A stretch of 64,000 bases of DNA. Origin: Streptomyces venezuelae. Lineage in GTDB: Bacteria; Actinomycetota; Actinomycetes; Streptomycetales; Streptomycetaceae. The notes beneath the pieces were generated by a model. The model saw only the letters and a list, made by a program, of their open reading frames with translations, did not search any database and had not been told where the DNA came from. This document shows positions 15,559 through 24,490 of the stretch, in pieces (the first letter of the stretch is position 1; the number at the start of each line of letters is the position of its first letter). A program made the translations under genes and the position numbers. The DNA lies in contig NZ_CP029190.1 in assembly GCF_008642295.1 (NCBI RefSeq), forward strand, positions 1,612,001 through 1,676,000, in the 5' to 3' direction.

Positions 15559-18032
15559 GGCTGATCCTGTCTGAGCTCTGCTTCCACTGACTGGGTCCCC
15601 TGTTCGTAGTCCGACCAGGCATCGGCCACCTCTTCGGGGGTGGCCCGGTCCGGGGCGGGGGCCGGCTCCGCCGCCCGCGGCCCGCGGAGTTGCTCGGTCA
15701 TATGGGTCTGCGGCACGCGCTCCGGGAGGGCGGGGCGGGCGCCGCCGTCCTGGGTGACGGGCCGGAGTGCGGGCGTACGCTCCTTCGGCCGGCCGGAGAC
15801 CGGGCGGCTCGGCAGTCCGGAGCCGGTGAGCGGGGCCGGTTCGGCGGTCCGCGGTACGGGCACGGGCCCGGCGGCGGCAACCGGCTGGAGCTCACGCTCC
15901 GGCTCGCCCTCCGGCTCGCGTACCGGCGCACGCTCGGGCGCGTGCTCCGGCAGGCGCTCCGGCTCACGCTCCTGTTCCGGCGCGCCGTCCGGGTCGCGCT
16001 CCGGGGCGCGCTCCGGGGTCCGTTCCCGGGCGGGTTCCTTGGCGCGTTCCTTGGCGTGTTCCGGCTCGTGCGCGGCCGGGGTCAGGAGTTCCGCGGGGAG
16101 GATGACCACGGCCGAGGTGCCCCCGTAGACCGAGCGGCGCAGGGTGACCGTGGCCCCGAGCTGGTCGGCGAGGTGGCCGACCACGAAGAGCCCCAGCCGG
16201 TGGGCGTTCTCGGCGAGGACGGAGTACGGCGGGGCGGAGTGCAGACGCCCGTTCATCTCCTCGTACCGGGCACCGGTCACACGCGGCCCGCGGTCCTCGA
16301 TCTCGACCGAGAGTCCGTCCGCGACCAGTTCGGCGCGGATGACCACCTTCGACCGGGGCGGGGAGAAGCGGGTGGCGTTGTCCAGCAGTTCCGCCAGCAG
16401 GTGGCTGATCTGGCTGATCACGGACGGTTCCACGCTGGCCTCGTCCAGGGCGTGCCGCTCGATCCGGCGGAACTCCTCGACCTCGGCGGCGGCTTCGCGC
16501 AGCAGGTCGGCGACCCGCATGGGTTCGGTGTGCGGGTCGGGGATCTCCCCGCCGGACAGGATGAGCAGGTTCTCGATCTGCCGCCGCATGCCGACGGTCA
16601 GCTGGTCGGAGCGCATCAGCCGGGCCAGCAGGGCCTCGTCGTGGCCGAACTCGTCCTGGAGATCCTCGGTGAGGCTCAACTGCCGGCTGACCAGGTTCCC
16701 GGTGCGGGAGGCGATGCCCGAGGCGAACATGCCGAAGCCGTGGCGCTCGGCCGCGAGCTGCCGGTGCCCGTCGACGGACACGGCGACGACCCGGGCGAAG
16801 GCGTCGTTGATCCGCCCGACCTCGTCCCGGTGCCCGCGGACCTCCGGCAGTACGGACTCGTCCACGGGCCGGCCGCTGTCGAGCCGGGAGACGACGTCCG
16901 GGAGGATCCGGTCGGCGACGGCCACCGTGCGCCGGTGCAGGCCGTCCAGGCGGCGCAGCACCGAGCGGGTGGAGAACACCACCACGGCCACGACCAGCAG
17001 CAGTCCGGCGCCGTTGAGGCCGATCAGCCAGGCGACCTCGGTCTGGAGGCCGTCCGCCTTGGCCTCGCCGCGGGAGAGGACGTCGCGCGCCCGGTCGATG
17101 TTGAGGGTGGCCATCTGGACCGAGACGTTGTTGTGCGCCGCGCGCCACCCGCTGATCTCGGCGGGCAGCCTGATGCCGGTGGCGGTGTCCTTGTTCTCGT
17201 GGATGATCGCGTTCTCGATGCGCTTCTTCGTCTGCCAGTCCGCGGAGGTGACGATGCGTTCGTAGAACCTCCGGTCCCCCTCGGGCAGGTAGGGCACGAT
17301 CCAGGTCTCGTACAGGTAGCGCTGGGCACCGACGGCGCTGGCGAACTCGTCGAAGCCGGCCGGGCTCAGTTCCCTGGAGGGTCCGGCCAGGGCCAGGACC
17401 GCGTCCTCCCGGGCCGCCATCTCGGAGGCCGAGAGCATGGACACCACGGGCCGGTTGGCCTCGGTGAGTCCGGCGTCCTCCGCGTGGCTGAACTCCTCCT
17501 GGTAGACCCGGATGATCTCGCTGATGGCGCCCGTGTAGTAGCCGAGCGAGCTCTCCGCCGGGCCGATGCGGACGTCCGTGCGCTGGCGGGGACCGCCGAT
17601 CGTCTGCATGCGGCGGTCCACCTCCGCGAGGGAACCGTCCGAACCGGTCACCGCCCGGCCGAAGTCGGCCACGGCGCGGTCCGTGGCCTGCCGCCGGAGC
17701 CTCAGCTCGTCCTCGGCACCGGGGGTGCCCGCCCACCGGGCCGCGGTCGCCGTCCGCTCGGCCTGCAGGTTGACCATCAGCGTGTACAGGGGCACGCCGA
17801 CCCGCTCGCTGGCCTCCACATCGGCGCGCAGGTGCGCCGACTGTGCCAGCAGCCGGTCGGCGTTCAGCACGGTCTGGGCGCCCATGGCCACGGTGGGGAC
17901 GACTGCCAGACAAATCAGCAGGGTGCGCAGCCGCACCGTCCGCCGCCGCGGCAGCCGCTGCCGCTTCCGGGCCGTCAGGGGCGCTGCCGGCTCTTCGGGT
18001 TCTGCCGGTCCTTCGGGTTCTGTGGAAGACAT
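15555..18032 (-). CDS. cvnA: Conservon sensor kinase CvnA (nitrate-sensing type)
   Basis: An 825-residue membrane kinase. A basic N-terminus is followed by one membrane helix (about 36-52), an extracellular helical NIT-type sensor region (to about 325), a second helix (about 331-352), HAMP-like linker, an ATPase domain with N-box ELLDNATRFSPP (about 547), and a disordered tail rich in Glu, Pro and Arg. In the dimerisation segment before ENLLILSGG, the position where related CvnA kinases have LDHL reads SDQL, with Gln477 in place of His. The second Gly of the DxGxG box is also changed (EDRGPR). It may bind ATP without classic autophosphorylation. It is the first gene of the operon. Confidence 0.9.
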   Translation of the reverse strand: MSSTEPEGPAEPEEPAAPLTARKRQRLPRRRTVRLRTLLICLAVVPTVAMGAQTVLNADRLLAQSAHLRADVEASERVGVPLYTLMVNLQAERTATAARWAGTPGAEDELRLRRQATDRAVADFGRAVTGSDGSLAEVDRRMQTIGGPRQRTDVRIGPAESSLGYYTGAISEIIRVYQEEFSHAEDAGLTEANRPVVSMLSASEMAAREDAVLALAGPSRELSPAGFDEFASAVGAQRYLYETWIVPYLPEGDRRFYERIVTSADWQTKKRIENAIIHENKDTATGIRLPAEISGWRAAHNNVSVQMATLNIDRARDVLSRGEAKADGLQTEVAWLIGLNGAGLLLVVAVVVFSTRSVLRRLDGLHRRTVAVADRILPDVVSRLDSGRPVDESVLPEVRGHRDEVGRINDAFARVVAVSVDGHRQLAAERHGFGMFASGIASRTGNLVSRQLSLTEDLQDEFGHDEALLARLMRSDQLTVGMRRQIENLLILSGGEIPDPHTEPMRVADLLREAAAEVEEFRRIERHALDEASVEPSVISQISHLLAELLDNATRFSPPRSKVVIRAELVADGLSVEIEDRGPRVTGARYEEMNGRLHSAPPYSVLAENAHRLGLFVVGHLADQLGATVTLRRSVYGGTSAVVILPAELLTPAAHEPEHAKERAKEPARERTPERAPERDPDGAPEQEREPERLPEHAPERAPVREPEGEPERELQPVAAAGPVPVPRTAEPAPLTGSGLPSRPVSGRPKERTPALRPVTQDGGARPALPERVPQTHMTEQLRGPRAAEPAPAPDRATPEEVADAWSDYEQGTQSVEAELRQDQP
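15890..16070 (-). repeat. Low-complexity Glu-Pro-Arg repeat tract inside cvnA
   Basis: This stretch encodes a degenerate repeat of PER, PEH and APER units in the C-terminal tail of CvnA (for example PERAPERDPDG). Tails of this kind are disordered and vary in length between strains. The DNA is a short-period degenerate repeat of roughly 6-12 bp. Confidence 0.6.
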
Positions 18033-18427
18033 CGTTCCTCGGGGGCGGCTGGGCAGCGGGCGGGGAGCGGGGTGCGCGGGACAGTCAGTCTGAAGGCGCT
18101 GATCATAACCAGCCGAACGGCTGAATCGGATACATTGATTCTGATATCGGCAGATGCTATGAGCGACCCCCTTGTTGCCGACCGGAGTCCCGATCGGAAC
18201 CGGATCGCGACGACCGCTCCCCCCTCTGGTGCCGCGCCGTCAGATCTCACTATGATGCGCACCGCTCCACCACAGTTCGCACATGCATGGCCATCGGTTC
18301 CCCACATGTCGTTCACAGGCGGTCCGCCTGGGTCCGTCGAACGGGGTCCGACTTCTGAAACGCCCTGCCCCGAGCGCCGCCTGCCCCACCGCAGTCCCCG
18401 CGCTCCCCTGCGACTTCGGAGGTTCCA
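18033..18427. promoter_or_regulatory. Divergent intergenic region between cvnA and the subtilisin gene
   Basis: About 395 bp without a convincing gene. The part at 18100-18165 is clearly less GC-rich than its surroundings (for example TGATCATAACCAG and ATACATTGATTC) and is the best candidate for the cvn promoter region. The protease has a GGAGG ribosome site at 18418-18422. I saw no operator repeat. Confidence 0.4.
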
Positions 18428-19924
18428 GTGAACGCATCGTCCGGCGCCCGGCGCCGATTACCCGCCCTGGTGATCGGCCTGGTGGCCGCCCTCGCCTCGA
18501 CCCTCGGCGCCGCCCCGGCCGACGCCGGCACTCCGCCCGTCCCCGTGGGGACGGTCCGTACGGTTCAGGGGGCCACCCCGGTTCCCGGCAGCTACCTGGT
18601 GATCCTCAAGGACGGCGTGGTCGCGGCCGGGGCGGTCCCGGAGGCAGCCGACAGCCTGGCATCGCGGCACGGCGGGCAGGTCCGGATGGTCTGGCAGACC
18701 GCGGTCCGCGGCTATGCGGCGCGGATGAACGCCGAGCAGGCCGCGAGAGTGGCCGGCGACCCCAGAGTCGCGTACGTCCAGCAGGACGCCGAGGTGCGCC
18801 TCGCGGCCACCCAGCCCAACCCCCCGTCCTGGGGCCTGGACCGCATCGACCAGCGCAGCCTCCCGCTCGACGCGAGCTATTCGTACGGGACGACCGGCGC
18901 CGGGGTGAACGCGTACATCCTGGACACCGGCATCCGTACCAGCCACAGCACCTTCGGCGGCCGGGCCGTCTGGGGGCACAACTCCGTGGACGGCAACAAC
19001 ACCGACTGCAACGGCCACGGCACCCATGTGGCCGGCACCGTGGGCGGCAGCCAGTACGGAGTGGCCAAGGGCGTGAAGCTGATCGCGGTGAAGGTGCTCA
19101 ACTGCGCCGGATCCGGCACCACCGCCGGGCTGGTCGACGGCCTGAACTGGGTCGCCGCCAACGCCGTCAAACCCGCGGTCGCCAATATGAGCCTCGGCTA
19201 CGGCGGGGTGGACCCGACCGCGGACAGCGCGGTCCGCTCCGCCATCGCCTCGGGGGTGACCTTTGTGATCGCCTCGGGCAACTACGGCGCCAACGCGTGC
19301 AATTACTCCCCGGCCCGGGTGACGGAGGCCATCACGGTCAACGCCACCGACAGCGGTGACAACCGCGCCTCCTTCTCGAACCACGGCCCGTGCACCGACC
19401 TGTTCGCGCCCGGCGTGGCCATCACCTCGGCCTGGCACACCGGGGACACGGCCACCAACTCCCTCCAGGGCACCTCGATGGCGGCCCCGCACGCGGCCGG
19501 AGCGGCGGCCCTGCACCTGGCCGTCCGGCCGGGCGACACCCCGGCCCAGGTCTCCGCGGCCCTCACCGCCGCGGCCACCCCGAACAAGGTGATCAACCCG
19601 GGCACGGGCTCGCCGAACCTCCTGCTGTACACCGGCACCACGGCCGGCGGCGTCGCCGTCGCCCACCCCGGGAACCAGGTCTCCTACCAGTACGACCCGG
19701 TCCGCCTGCAGATGTCGGCCTCCGGCGGGACCGCGCCCTACGGGTGGTCGGCCACCGGTCTCCCGACGGGCCTGACGATCAACGCCACGACCGGCCTGAT
19801 CTCCGGCGTCGCCCGCGGCGCCGGCACCCGTACGGTCACGGTCACGGCGACGGACGCGGCCGGTGCGACCGGCAGCACCACCTTCACCTGGCGCGTCATC
19901 CGCGACGCCTGCCCCACCTGCTGA
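18428..19924 (+). CDS. Secreted subtilisin-family (S8) serine protease with bldA (TTA) codon
   Basis: A 498-residue secreted protease: signal peptide (about residues 1-33), inhibitor I9-type propeptide (about 55-127), proteinase-K-like catalytic domain (about 134-408) and a C-terminal putative Ig-like (He_PIG) domain (about 415-490). The catalytic triad is Asp166 (YILDTGI), His197 (NGHGTH) and Ser350 (GTSMAAP). The GTG start has GGAGG 5 nt upstream. Codon 11 (18458-18460) is TTA, the rare Leu codon read only by the bldA tRNA in Streptomyces, so translation is probably tied to development. A hairpin follows the stop. Confidence 0.95.
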   Translation: MNASSGARRRLPALVIGLVAALASTLGAAPADAGTPPVPVGTVRTVQGATPVPGSYLVILKDGVVAAGAVPEAADSLASRHGGQVRMVWQTAVRGYAARMNAEQAARVAGDPRVAYVQQDAEVRLAATQPNPPSWGLDRIDQRSLPLDASYSYGTTGAGVNAYILDTGIRTSHSTFGGRAVWGHNSVDGNNTDCNGHGTHVAGTVGGSQYGVAKGVKLIAVKVLNCAGSGTTAGLVDGLNWVAANAVKPAVANMSLGYGGVDPTADSAVRSAIASGVTFVIASGNYGANACNYSPARVTEAITVNATDSGDNRASFSNHGPCTDLFAPGVAITSAWHTGDTATNSLQGTSMAAPHAAGAAALHLAVRPGDTPAQVSAALTAAATPNKVINPGTGSPNLLLYTGTTAGGVAVAHPGNQVSYQYDPVRLQMSASGGTAPYGWSATGLPTGLTINATTGLISGVARGAGTRTVTVTATDAAGATGSTTFTWRVIRDACPTC

Positions 19925-19931
19925 CCCCCCG

Positions 19932-19961
19932 CCGGGCCCGGCGCCTCCGCGCCGGGCCCGG
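19932..19961. terminator. Strong hairpin between protease and msrB
   Basis: A perfect 13-bp stem (CCGGGCCCGGCGC / GCGCCGGGCCCGG) with a 4-nt loop CTCC, between two convergent genes. It likely works in both directions. Confidence 0.8.
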
Positions 19962-19967
19962 TGGTGG

Positions 19968-20375
19968 TCAGGCCTCGTCCGGCGCCAGGCGCAGCGAGAT
20001 GCTGTTGATGCAGTACCGCTGGTCCGTGGGGGTGGGGTAGCCCTCGCCCTCGAAGACATGGCCCAGGTGGGAGCCGCACTTCGCACAGCGGACCTCGGTC
20101 CGGACCATGCCGTGGGAGGTGTCCGCGAGGAGTTCCACCGCGTCGGAGTCCTTCGGGTCGAAGAAGGACGGCCAGCCGCAGTGGGAGTCGAACTTGGCCT
20201 CGGAGCGGAACAGTTCGGCGCCGCAGGCGCGACAGGAGTAGGTGCCGACCGTCTTGGTGTCCGTGTACTCACCGCGGAAGGCGGGCTCGGTGCCGGCCAG
20301 CCGCAGCACCTGGTACTCGCTCGGGGTGAGTTCGGCCTGCCACTGCTCGTCGGGCTTCTCGATCTCGTACGCCAT
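19968..20375 (-). CDS. msrB: Peptide-methionine (R)-S-oxide reductase MsrB
   Basis: A 135-residue MsrB, which repairs the R form of methionine sulfoxide in proteins. It has two zinc-binding CxxC pairs (Cys48/51 and Cys97/100), the GWPSFF segment and the catalytic Cys122 in RYCINSISL. The start is set at MAYEIEKPDEQW, the usual family N-terminus; an upstream ATG would only add ten unrelated residues. It ends next to the shared hairpin and is followed on the same strand direction by murC 22 bp upstream, so the two may be cotranscribed. Confidence 0.95.
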   Translation of the reverse strand: MAYEIEKPDEQWQAELTPSEYQVLRLAGTEPAFRGEYTDTKTVGTYSCRACGAELFRSEAKFDSHCGWPSFFDPKDSDAVELLADTSHGMVRTEVRCAKCGSHLGHVFEGEGYPTPTDQRYCINSISLRLAPDEA

Positions 20376-20397
20376 TGCGCTCGCTCCCTGCAGTCGC

Positions 20398-21795
20398 TCA
20401 GTCACTCAGGCGGGCGAGGATCTCGGGTCCGAGATCGGTGACATCGCCCGCGCCCATGGTCAGAACCAGGTCGCCCGGCTTGGTCATTCCCGCGATCACC
20501 TCGGGGGCGGCGGTCTTGTCGTGTTCGGCGGTGACATCGGCGCCGGCGGCCCGCGCGGCGGCGATGATGATCTCGCTGGTGACCCCGGGGACCGGGTCCT
20601 CGCGGGCCGGGTAGATGTCCAGGACCACGGAGGCGTCGGCGAGCGCGAGGGCCGTGCCCATCTCGGTGCCCAGCTCCTGGGTACGGGAGAACAGGTGCGG
20701 CTGGAAGAGGACCAGGATGCGGGAGTCCCCGGCGGCGCCTCGGATGGCCTCCAGGTCGGCGGTCATCTCGGTGGGGTGGTGGGCGTAGGAGTCGATGACC
20801 TGGACACCACGGGCCTCGCCCTTGAGCTGGAGGCGGCGCTTGACCCCGGTGTACTTGCCGAGCGCGGAGGCCAGGTTGTGCGCCGGGATGCCGAGGGCCG
20901 TGCCCGCGGCGAGGGCGGCGACCGCGTTGTGGGCGTAGTGGCGGCCGGGCACCGAGACCGTGAAGGTGAGCATCCGGCCGTCCAGCAGCACGGTGACCTC
21001 GCTGGTCAGACCACGCGGGGTGATCTTGATGATGCGGATGTCGGCCGACTCGGACTCGCCGTAGGTGACCACGGTCAGCTGGGGCTGGGCGGCGCGGACC
21101 CGGCGGGTCAGCTCGACCGCGCCCTCCTGGTCGGCGGAGATCACCAGGGTGCCGCCGGCCGTGATGCGCCCGGCGTAGGTCACGAAGGACTCGTGGATCT
21201 CCTCCATGGACGCGTAGTTGGCGTGGTGGTCGAGTTCGGCGTTGAGGACGATCGCGACCTGCGGAGCGTACTTGTGGAAGCTGCGGTCGCTTTCATCCGC
21301 CTCTGCCACGAAGATGTCGCCCTCGCCGTGGTGCGCGTTGGAGCCCGGGGCGTCCAGGTCGCCGCCGATGGCGTAGGAGGGGTCCAGGCCGAGCGCGGAC
21401 AGGGAGACCGCCAGCATGGAGGTGGTGGTGGTCTTGCCGTGGGTGCCGGCGACGGCGATCGGGCGCAGGCCGTCCATCAGGGAGGCGAGCGCGTCGGACC
21501 GGTGGACCACCGGGATGCCGAGCTCTGCGGCCCGGGCCAGCTCCGGGTTGTCGGCGCGGATGGCGCTGGAGACGACCACGCAGGTGGCGTCGTCGGCGAG
21601 GTGTCCGGCGGCGTGGCCGATGTGGACGGTGGCCCCGTGGGCGCGGAGCGCGTCGGCGGTGGCGGAGTCCTTGGCGTCGCTGCCGGCGACCTGCGCGCCG
21701 CGCTGGGCGAGGATCTTCGCGATCCCGGACATGCCGGCCCCGCCGATGCCGATGAAGTGGGGTCGGTCCATGGCGGTGGGCAGGCCGGGCATCAT
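20398..21795 (-). CDS. murC: UDP-N-acetylmuramate--L-alanine ligase MurC
   Basis: A 465-residue cytoplasmic Mur ligase that adds L-alanine to UDP-MurNAc in peptidoglycan synthesis. It has the N-terminal nucleotide-binding motif FIGIGGAGMSGIA (14-26), the ATP loop GTHGKTTTT (117-125) and the central NAELDHH segment typical of MurC. Two start codons lie side by side (ATGATG); the second is equally possible. It is an isolated murC, away from the main division cluster. Confidence 0.95.
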   Translation of the reverse strand: MMPGLPTAMDRPHFIGIGGAGMSGIAKILAQRGAQVAGSDAKDSATADALRAHGATVHIGHAAGHLADDATCVVVSSAIRADNPELARAAELGIPVVHRSDALASLMDGLRPIAVAGTHGKTTTTSMLAVSLSALGLDPSYAIGGDLDAPGSNAHHGEGDIFVAEADESDRSFHKYAPQVAIVLNAELDHHANYASMEEIHESFVTYAGRITAGGTLVISADQEGAVELTRRVRAAQPQLTVVTYGESESADIRIIKITPRGLTSEVTVLLDGRMLTFTVSVPGRHYAHNAVAALAAGTALGIPAHNLASALGKYTGVKRRLQLKGEARGVQVIDSYAHHPTEMTADLEAIRGAAGDSRILVLFQPHLFSRTQELGTEMGTALALADASVVLDIYPAREDPVPGVTSEIIIAAARAAGADVTAEHDKTAAPEVIAGMTKPGDLVLTMGAGDVTDLGPEILARLSD

Positions 21796-21894
21796 CCGTG
21801 GTGCTCCAGGGTCGTCGTCGGTGCGGGTGTGACGGGCCCCAGCCTAATTCCTCCCCCGGCCGCGGGGGCTCCCCCACGGCCGGGGAGCCGCCGG

Positions 21895-22362
21895 CTACTC
21901 GTTGTGGGCGAAGAGCTTGAGCACCGGGACGCCCACCTTGTGGCGGGCCCGGGAGGCCCAGTCGCGGTGGAAGAACTCCTCGACGAAGTGCGGGGCGGTC
22001 AGCACGATCACCTCGTCCGCCCCGGATTCGTCCACGACCGCCTTCAGCTTGTCCAGCGGATGGTCCTCGACGATCTGCCCGACGGCTTTCGCCCCCTTCT
22101 TGCGCAGGACGTCCAGGGAGTAGGCGAGGGCCTGCTCGGCCGGCCCGCGGGCGGCCTCCCCCTCGGGCACGTCCCCCTCCCGGATCGCGTCGGGGATCTC
22201 GCCGAGGGCGACGTCGTCGATGGCGCGCAGCAGCCGGTCCTGGTCGCCCCGGGGCTGCATGAGGACGAAGAAGGAGACCGGGTCGTCTCCGTGCAGGGTG
22301 GTGACGAAGTCCACGTCTACGGATGTCAGAGGCTTCTCGATCATCAATACGCTCGTGAACAC
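21895..22362 (-). CDS. Conserved hypothetical protein, universal-stress-like fold
   Basis: A 155-residue cytoplasmic protein with no motif I can tie to a function. The pattern of alternating strands and helices, ending in DEVIVLTAPHFVEEFFHRDW and a GVPVLKLFAHNE strand, resembles universal-stress/UspA-like domains. The GTG start was chosen because GGAGAGG lies 5-10 nt before it; the ATG six codons upstream overlaps that site. It lies about 100 bp upstream of murC on the same strand. The name indole-3-glycerol phosphate synthase, sometimes given to relatives, is not supported by the sequence. Confidence 0.75.
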   Translation of the reverse strand: MFTSVLMIEKPLTSVDVDFVTTLHGDDPVSFFVLMQPRGDQDRLLRAIDDVALGEIPDAIREGDVPEGEAARGPAEQALAYSLDVLRKKGAKAVGQIVEDHPLDKLKAVVDESGADEVIVLTAPHFVEEFFHRDWASRARHKVGVPVLKLFAHNE

Positions 22363-22505
22363 GGACGCCCTCTCCTTCATGGGCCGCGGCGGCCCCTGCG
22401 GAAACCATCCTGCCCCGCTGTGGCACGGGGCTCGCGCTGGTCATTCTGCCCAGCGGAAGCTAAGCGGAACGACAAATTCCGCGGCCTCTCACATTCCGCG
22501 GCCTC

Positions 22506-23276
22506 TCAGATCCGACGGTAGCGGGTGAACAGGAACCCGGCCTCTTCCAGCAGGGATGCGAGTTCCAGCCGCCGCGGCACCGCCATCGGGGGGCCGCCCG
22601 CGATCCGCTGGGCGTCACCCGCCGTGAGCATCGGGGACACGGTCAGGCACAGCTCGTCCAGCACCCCGGCCGCGACGAACTGGCCCAGCATCCTCGGCCC
22701 GCCCTCGGTGAGCTGCCTCACCAGACCGCGTACGGCCAGCTCACGGACCACGCGCGCCGGGTCCACCCCGGCCCCCTCCCCGGCCACCAGCACCTGGGCC
22801 CCGGCCTTGGAGGCCGCCGCCACCCGGTCCGCGGGCGCGGTCGCGCCGGTCAGCACCAGGGTGGGCACCAGCGGGGCGGTGAACAGCGGCAGCGAGAAGT
22901 CCAGGTCGAGGCTTGCCGAGACCACCGCGATGGCGGGCGCCGGGCCCTGTCCGGCGGCTGCCCGGCGGGCCGCGAAGGCCTCCCGGGCCCGGGCCGGCCG
23001 GTAGCCCTCCTGCCGAACCGTTTCGGCCCCGACCACCACCACATCCGCCAGGGCCCGCAGGGTGCCGAAGATCCGCATGTCGGTGTCGTTCGAGATGGGC
23101 TGGGAGCGCCCGTCGTGCTGGGCCGCCCCGTCGAGCGTGGACACCATGTTCCCGCGCAGCCAGTGGGCGTCTCCGGTCAGCGGCGGGTATGCATACGCCT
23201 CCGCGAGCTCATCGAGCGACCACTCCCGATCGGTCTCGGCCGGTGTCTGATCGGTCACAGGGAACAGGTGGCGCAT
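22506..23276 (-). CDS. RibD C-terminal-like pyrimidine reductase family protein
   Basis: A 256-residue protein of the RibD C-terminal/dihydrofolate-reductase fold. It has the typical NMVSTLDGA substrate segment, VVVGAETVRQEGYRP, and TEGGPRMLGQF for NADPH binding. It could reduce the ribosyl pyrimidine in riboflavin synthesis or a related compound; it lacks the deaminase domain of bifunctional RibD. Start ATG lies 35 bp from the divergent ZapE-like gene. No ribosome site precedes it, so the transcript may be leaderless. Confidence 0.85.
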   Translation of the reverse strand: MRHLFPVTDQTPAETDREWSLDELAEAYAYPPLTGDAHWLRGNMVSTLDGAAQHDGRSQPISNDTDMRIFGTLRALADVVVVGAETVRQEGYRPARAREAFAARRAAAGQGPAPAIAVVSASLDLDFSLPLFTAPLVPTLVLTGATAPADRVAAASKAGAQVLVAGEGAGVDPARVVRELAVRGLVRQLTEGGPRMLGQFVAAGVLDELCLTVSPMLTAGDAQRIAGGPPMAVPRRLELASLLEEAGFLFTRYRRI

Positions 23277-23311
23277 GGGGTGCAGTGTGGCACGCCGTAG
23301 AGTTGAATGCT

Positions 23312-24421
23312 GTGTCAACATCTCTCACCGAGTCCGGCGGCGCAGCCGGACGGAGCCACATACCCGACGCGGGCCCGCACGCCCTGTGCGCCCGCGAGCC
23401 CCGGGTGCCCGCCGAGCGGCTGGTCGCCGAGATGGTGCCGCCACCGCGTTTCGACTCGGTGCGCTTCGACACGTACAACCCGGACCCCGGTCAGCCCAGC
23501 CAGGCCGAGGCCGTCACCGTGCTGAGCGGCTTCGCCGCCGGCCTCGGCGGTGCACACGCCTCCGGCGCCGGGAAGCGCCGCTGGTTCGCCCGGACCCCGA
23601 AGAAGACCGCGCCGGCCGGCCCCCGCGGGGTCTACCTGGACGGCGGCTACGGCGTCGGCAAGACCCACCTGCTGGCCTCGCTCTGGCACGCCACCCCGGC
23701 CGAGCCCGCCCTGAAGGCCTTCGGCACCTTCGTGGAGCTGACCAACCTGGTCGGCGCCCTCGGCTTCCAGCAGACCGTGCAGACCCTGTCCGGGCACCGG
23801 CTGCTGTGCATCGACGAGTTCGAGCTGGACGACCCGGGCGACACCGTCCTGGTCTCCTCCCTCCTCGGCCGGCTGGTGGACGAAGGCGTGGCCCTCGCCG
23901 CCACCTCCAACACCCTGCCGGGCAAGCTCGGCGAGGGCCGGTTCGCCGCCGCCGACTTCCTGCGCGAGATACAGGGCCTCTCCGCCCATTTCCGCCCGCT
24001 GCGCATCGACGGCCAGGACTACCGGCACCGCGGTCTACCCGAGGCTCCGCCGCCGTTCTCCGACGAGCAGGTCGCCAAGACCGCCTACGCGACCCCGGGC
24101 GCCAGCCTCGACGACTTCCCCGGCCTGCTGGAGCACCTGGCCCGGGTCCACCCCAGCCGGTACGGCGCGCTGACCGAGGGCATCACCGCGGTCTGTCTGA
24201 CCGATGTCGGCCCGGTGCCGGACCAGTCGACCGCGCTGCGGCTGGTGGTCCTGGCCGACCGGCTCTACGACCGCGAGATACCGGTCCTCGCCTCCGGAGT
24301 CCCCTTCGACCGGCTGTTCGGCGAAGACATGCTGAACGGCGGCTATCGAAAGAAGTACTTCCGCGCCATCTCGCGGCTCACCGCCCTCGCCCGCGACGCA
24401 AAGGGGCTGGTGGCGCAGTAG
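23312..24421 (+). CDS. zapE: ZapE/AFG1-like ATPase
   Basis: A 369-residue AFG1-family P-loop ATPase, named ZapE in proteobacteria where it acts at the Z-ring. Walker A is GGYGVGKTH (111-119) and Walker B is CIDEF (166-170), followed by the sensor TSNTLP and the C-terminal segment ending in KKYFRAISRL. The GTG start is preceded by TAGAGT 8 nt upstream and no ribosome site, which suggests a leaderless mRNA. Its division role in Streptomyces is an extrapolation. Confidence 0.88.
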   Translation: MSTSLTESGGAAGRSHIPDAGPHALCAREPRVPAERLVAEMVPPPRFDSVRFDTYNPDPGQPSQAEAVTVLSGFAAGLGGAHASGAGKRRWFARTPKKTAPAGPRGVYLDGGYGVGKTHLLASLWHATPAEPALKAFGTFVELTNLVGALGFQQTVQTLSGHRLLCIDEFELDDPGDTVLVSSLLGRLVDEGVALAATSNTLPGKLGEGRFAAADFLREIQGLSAHFRPLRIDGQDYRHRGLPEAPPPFSDEQVAKTAYATPGASLDDFPGLLEHLARVHPSRYGALTEGITAVCLTDVGPVPDQSTALRLVVLADRLYDREIPVLASGVPFDRLFGEDMLNGGYRKKYFRAISRLTALARDAKGLVAQ

Positions 24422-24490
24422 GTTGGGGACTCCCGGGCTCGGCCGTTCGGCCGTCGCCCGGTCGATTCCACCTTCTGCGAAGGGATCCAC

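Noticed and set aside
15890..16070. Possible CRISPR or surface-repeat array
   Set aside because: The repeat is a degenerate in-frame Glu/Pro/Arg tail of CvnA without spacers. No CRISPR-like direct repeats with unique spacers were seen anywhere in the window.
15690..18431. Forward frame of over 900 codons opposite cvnA
   Set aside because: It is the shadow of the CvnA reading frame; the operon overlaps (ATGA and TAATG) and kinase motifs support the minus strand.
21841..21895. Terminator between the stress-like gene and murC
   Set aside because: The G/C-rich complementary stretches are imperfect and several pairings are possible, so I could not define one hairpin with confidence.
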